Made by a program: the position numbers and the translations under genes. Below the pieces are notes generated by a model, which saw only the letters and a list, made by a program, of their open reading frames with translations, did no database searches and was not told where the DNA came from. This document shows positions 6,119 through 8,242 of a DNA stretch of 8,242 nucleotides, one piece after another (the first letter of the stretch is position 1; the number at the start of each line of letters is the position of its first letter). The DNA comes from Acidobacteriota bacterium (GTDB taxonomy: Bacteria; Acidobacteriota; Polarisedimenticolia; Gp22-AA2), in contig JAPUIN010000283.1 of assembly GCA_027297005.1 (NCBI GenBank), forward strand, positions 1 through 8,242, read 5' to 3'.

Positions 6119-6125
6119 CCTCCTT
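6119..6125 (-). promoter_or_regulatory. Strong Shine-Dalgarno sequence of the sigma region 4 gene
   Basis: AAGGAGG on the minus strand lies 4 bases before ATG 6112-6114. It shows that the short protein is a full gene rather than the tail of a broken sigma factor. Confidence 0.75.
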
Positions 6126-6162
6126 GAAACCGCCCGCCCCAATCAATCTATCCAGACGCTTT

Positions 6163-6180
6163 AAGCAACATGCTTGCCAG
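6163..6180 (-). promoter_or_regulatory. Candidate sigma54 (-24/-12) promoter of the sigma region 4 gene
   Basis: The minus strand reads CTGGCAAGCATGTTGCTT from 6180 to 6163. Against the sigma54 pattern YTGGCACG-N4-TTGCW it differs at one position (A for C) and keeps the exact spacing between the GG (6178-6177) and GC (6166-6165) pairs. Transcription would start near 6153, leaving a leader of about 39 bases with the strong ribosome binding site. The rest of the 305-bp divergent gap (6115-6419) holds an imperfect inverted repeat (GGGACC 6265-6270, GGTCCC 6283-6288) and no coding sequence that I believe. An enhancer-binding-protein site could lie there, but none is recognisable. Confidence 0.5.
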
Positions 6181-6369
6181 CCGCCTCATTCCCCCACGGC
6201 AGTGCCCTATGCGGCGCGTTCGCAGCACTCCCCCACCAGAAAATGGCTCAATCGGGCCGAGAACGGGACCACCGAATGGCCCGGTCCCCGCTGCACGCGG
6301 CTGTCGCATGGTGACACCGGGGTCCTCTCCAGAGGCCGTTTTGGCACATGGAGAGACCACCATGACTTT

Positions 6370-6399
6370 TTGACAGGTCGGCGACCGCTTCGCTAGCAT
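6370..6399 (+). promoter_or_regulatory. Candidate sigma70-type promoter of the PolX-like gene
   Basis: TTGACA (6370-6375) matches the -35 consensus exactly and is followed after 18 bases by TAGCAT (6394-6399). Transcription would begin near 6406, giving a very short leader of about 14 bases before ATG 6420. CCCC (6403-6406) and GGGG (6411-6414) form a small inverted repeat over the ribosome binding region AGGGGAAGAG. Confidence 0.5.
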
Positions 6400-6419
6400 G
6401 GTCCCCTTCAGGGGAAGAG

Positions 6420-8141
6420 ATGGACGCGACCCGAGTGGCCGACCTGCTCGAGGAGATCGCCGATCTCCTCGAGCTCCAGGATGAGAACCCTTTCAAGACC
6501 AGGGCGTACATCAACGCCGCTCGGACCCTGAGGGCCCATCAGGATCGTGACCTGGCCGAACTCGTAAGGAGCGGCGATCTGGCGCGTCTCCCCGGGTTCG
6601 GAAAGGCGATCACTGAGAAGGTCACAACCCTCATCGAGACCGATCGTCTTCCTTACCTGGAGGAGCTGCGCGCCTCGGTGCCGCCCGGCGTGCTCGAGCT
6701 CGTGAGGATCCCCGGCCTCGGACCGAAGAAGGCCAGGCTCCTCGTCGAACACCTGCACGTGCGCACGGCGGGGGAGCTGGAGTACGCCTGCAACGAGAAT
6801 CGGCTCCTGCATCTCGATCGGTTCGGCGCGAAGAGCCAGGAGAAAATTCTGCACAGCATCCGGACGATGAGCCGCCACGCCGGTCGATATCTGCTCGGGG
6901 ATGCCCTCATCATGGCCGAGGGGATCGTGGCCGCGCTGGGTCGCGACCGCGCCATCGACAGGGCGGTCATCGCCGGCGATTTACGCCGGGGTCTCGAGAC
7001 GGTGACCGGGATCGATCTCGTCGTCTCCGCCCTCTCCCCCACCCGTGCGCTCGACGCGGCCTCCTCATCACCCCTGCTCAAGAACGTGTCGGCCGACGCG
7101 ACGGGTCAACTGAGCGGCGCGCTCGACAACGGACTCCCCGTCCGACTGCGTGTCGTCAGCGACGATCGGTTCGGCCCGGCGCTCCTGCATGCCACTGGCG
7201 GTCCCGGGCATCTCGCGGCGCTTGAACGTCGCTCGCGCGCACGAGGGCTGGAAATGACGGCGGATGGCGTCACGAGAGGCGGCGAGCTCCTTGCCTGCCC
7301 GGACGAAGAGGCTGTTTATGCACTTCTGGAAGTGCCGTACATCCCGCCCGAGTTGCGCGATGAGGGTGGGGAGGTCGAGGCCGCCCTGTCTGGCTCTCTC
7401 CCCCACCTGGTCGAGGCCTCGGACCTCCGCGGCATCCTGCACGTCCATTCGACCTGGAGCGATGGACGGCTGAGCATCGAGGCGATCCTCAAGCGCTGCG
7501 TGGAGCTCGGCTACGAATACGTCGGCATCACCGACCACAGCCAGTCGGCCCGCTACGCGCGCGGCCTGACCCCCGGTTCACTGGCAAGCCAGCAGGAGGA
7601 GATCGACGCCGTCCTCCCCCGACACCCGAAGATCAAGGTCTTCAAAGGGAGCGAGGTCGATATCCTTCCCGACGGCAGGCTCGATTATCCGGAGGAGATC
7701 CTCGAGCGCCTCGATTTCGTGGTCGCCTCGGTCCACTCCTCCTTCGGCCTGCCGCGTGAGGAGCAGACCCGCCGGATCGTCCGCGCCATCAAAAACCGTC
7801 GCACGACAATCCTCGGTCACCCGACAGGTCGCCTGCTGCTCGCCCGCGAGCCGTACGACGTCGATCTCGACGAGGTGATGCGCACGGCCGCCGGGGAGGG
7901 GGTCTATCTTGAGTTGAACGCCAATCCGAGGCGGCTGGACCTCGACGCCGATGCCTGCCGGCGGGGCCGGGCTGCCGGGGCCTGCTTCGCGATCGACCCG
8001 GATGCGCACGATGCCGCCGGGCTGGAGCACCTGCGTTACGGGCTCGCGGTCGCCCGGCGAGCCGGGCTGCAGCCCGACGACATTCTCAATACGCTCCCCG
8101 CAGAACGCGTCGAAGAGGCGCTCAAACGGCGGCTTGTGTAG
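6420..8141 (+). CDS. polX: PolX-family protein with degenerate polymerase site and intact PHP phosphoesterase domain
   Basis: Bacterial PolX proteins join a family X polymerase to a C-terminal PHP nuclease and act in DNA repair. This 573-residue protein has full family length. The N-terminal helical domain contains hairpin-type motifs at about 56-66 (RLPGFGKAI) and 94-107 (VRIPGLGPKKARL). The palm segment is at about 183-202. There the usual GDID reads TGID, so the first catalytic Asp is Gly197 and only Asp199 remains. The GS motif of the dNTP site reads GD (186-187). The third carboxylate, normally in DLRVV, is Arg242. The PHP domain (about 337-573) keeps all expected metal ligands: His341, His343, Asp348, His373, Glu412, His439, His467, Asp528 and His530. 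GHPTGRLL and ELNANPRRLDL are also kept. The ATG has AGGGGAAGAG just upstream. I infer loss of polymerization and retention of 3'-5' exonuclease or phosphoesterase activity. Confidence 0.9.
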   Translation: MDATRVADLLEEIADLLELQDENPFKTRAYINAARTLRAHQDRDLAELVRSGDLARLPGFGKAITEKVTTLIETDRLPYLEELRASVPPGVLELVRIPGLGPKKARLLVEHLHVRTAGELEYACNENRLLHLDRFGAKSQEKILHSIRTMSRHAGRYLLGDALIMAEGIVAALGRDRAIDRAVIAGDLRRGLETVTGIDLVVSALSPTRALDAASSSPLLKNVSADATGQLSGALDNGLPVRLRVVSDDRFGPALLHATGGPGHLAALERRSRARGLEMTADGVTRGGELLACPDEEAVYALLEVPYIPPELRDEGGEVEAALSGSLPHLVEASDLRGILHVHSTWSDGRLSIEAILKRCVELGYEYVGITDHSQSARYARGLTPGSLASQQEEIDAVLPRHPKIKVFKGSEVDILPDGRLDYPEEILERLDFVVASVHSSFGLPREEQTRRIVRAIKNRRTTILGHPTGRLLLAREPYDVDLDEVMRTAAGEGVYLELNANPRRLDLDADACRRGRAAGACFAIDPDAHDAAGLEHLRYGLAVARRAGLQPDDILNTLPAERVEEALKRRLV

Positions 8142-8194
8142 CTGCCAACACCTAGTGCCCCAAAGCTTACAGAAATTGATATTCTACGGGCACG

Positions 8195-8242
8195 CTACCG
8201 GGCACGGTGAGCGCGGCGGGCCAGCAACTCGTCCACGCCGAC
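8195..8242 (-). CDS. Possible C-terminus of a minus-strand gene entering from the right
   Basis: On the minus strand the frame is open from the window edge for 15 codons (VGVDELLARRAHRAR) to a TAG at 8195-8197. The composition is plausible for a protein end, and the arrangement would be convergent with polX. The stretch is too short to test, and another minus-strand frame is also open to 8167. Bases 8142-8194 show no clear terminator or other feature. Confidence 0.25.
   Translation of the reverse strand, partial: VGVDELLARRAHRAR

Noticed and set aside
6103..6396. Plus-strand open frame in the divergent intergenic region
   Set aside because: It would begin at TTG inside the sigma gene with badly spaced ribosome signals, has a random-looking Pro/Arg-rich composition, and ends inside the PolX promoter.
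6148..6399. Minus-strand open frame upstream of the sigma gene that might hold missing sigma regions 2 and 3
   Set aside because: The translation shows no region 2 or region 3 motif, and the frame has no ribosome binding site. It does not join the sigma gene.
8154..8205. Possible polX terminator from GTGCCC pairing with one of two GGGCAC copies
   Set aside because: The loop is about 28 bases or more and there is no T-run after either stem, so it does not support a terminator call.

Overview
The window is GC-rich chromosomal DNA from a Gram-negative (diderm) bacterium. It has an outer-membrane type lipoprotein, a TonB/ExbB/ExbD proton-driven envelope motor and Mpl, a recycling ligase for meso-DAP peptidoglycan. 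The Gly-tetrad TonB linker and the C-terminal module of the leftmost gene recall Acidobacteriota or related deep lineages. That placement is an impression from protein style, not a demonstrated assignment. No mobile elements, tRNA, rRNA or CRISPR arrays are visible, and the region reads as ordinary core/envelope DNA with some unusual proteins.

Layout, left to right. (1) Bases 3-683, plus strand: the C-terminal part of a gene entering from the left, with a GAF-like end and a helical tail. (2) Bases 690-5482, minus strand: a co-directional cluster transcribed right to left. Its order is TPR lipoprotein, tonB (TTG start), exbB, exbD1, exbD2, mpl. exbB and exbD1 overlap by 20 bp, and the other gaps are 18-64 bp. 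A sigma70-type promoter (TTGGCA-N18-TATCAT) lies about 110 bp upstream of the lipoprotein start. mpl converges on gene 1 with a 6-bp gap and a small shared hairpin. (3) Bases 5692-6180, minus strand: a 117-residue stand-alone sigma factor region 4 protein. It has a strong Shine-Dalgarno sequence, a near-consensus sigma54 (-24/-12) element upstream and a very good intrinsic terminator downstream, so it is its own transcription unit. (4) Bases 6370-8141, plus strand: a divergently transcribed PolX-family protein with a PHP domain, preceded by TTGACA-N18-TAGCAT. (5) Bases 8142-8242: intergenic, with possibly the last 15 codons of a minus-strand gene.

How the genes may work together. ExbB and the two ExbD proteins would form the inner-membrane proton channel, and TonB would carry force across the periplasm through a Pro/Gly-rich linker. 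The TPR lipoprotein, probably anchored in a membrane facing the periplasm, would be a partner. No TonB-dependent receptor is linked. Mpl adds a cell-wall theme to the tail of the same transcript. The most notable points are three. The PolX protein has lost two of the three polymerase carboxylates while keeping every PHP metal ligand. The sigma protein lacks all -10-recognition regions. That sigma gene is preceded by a candidate sigma54 promoter.
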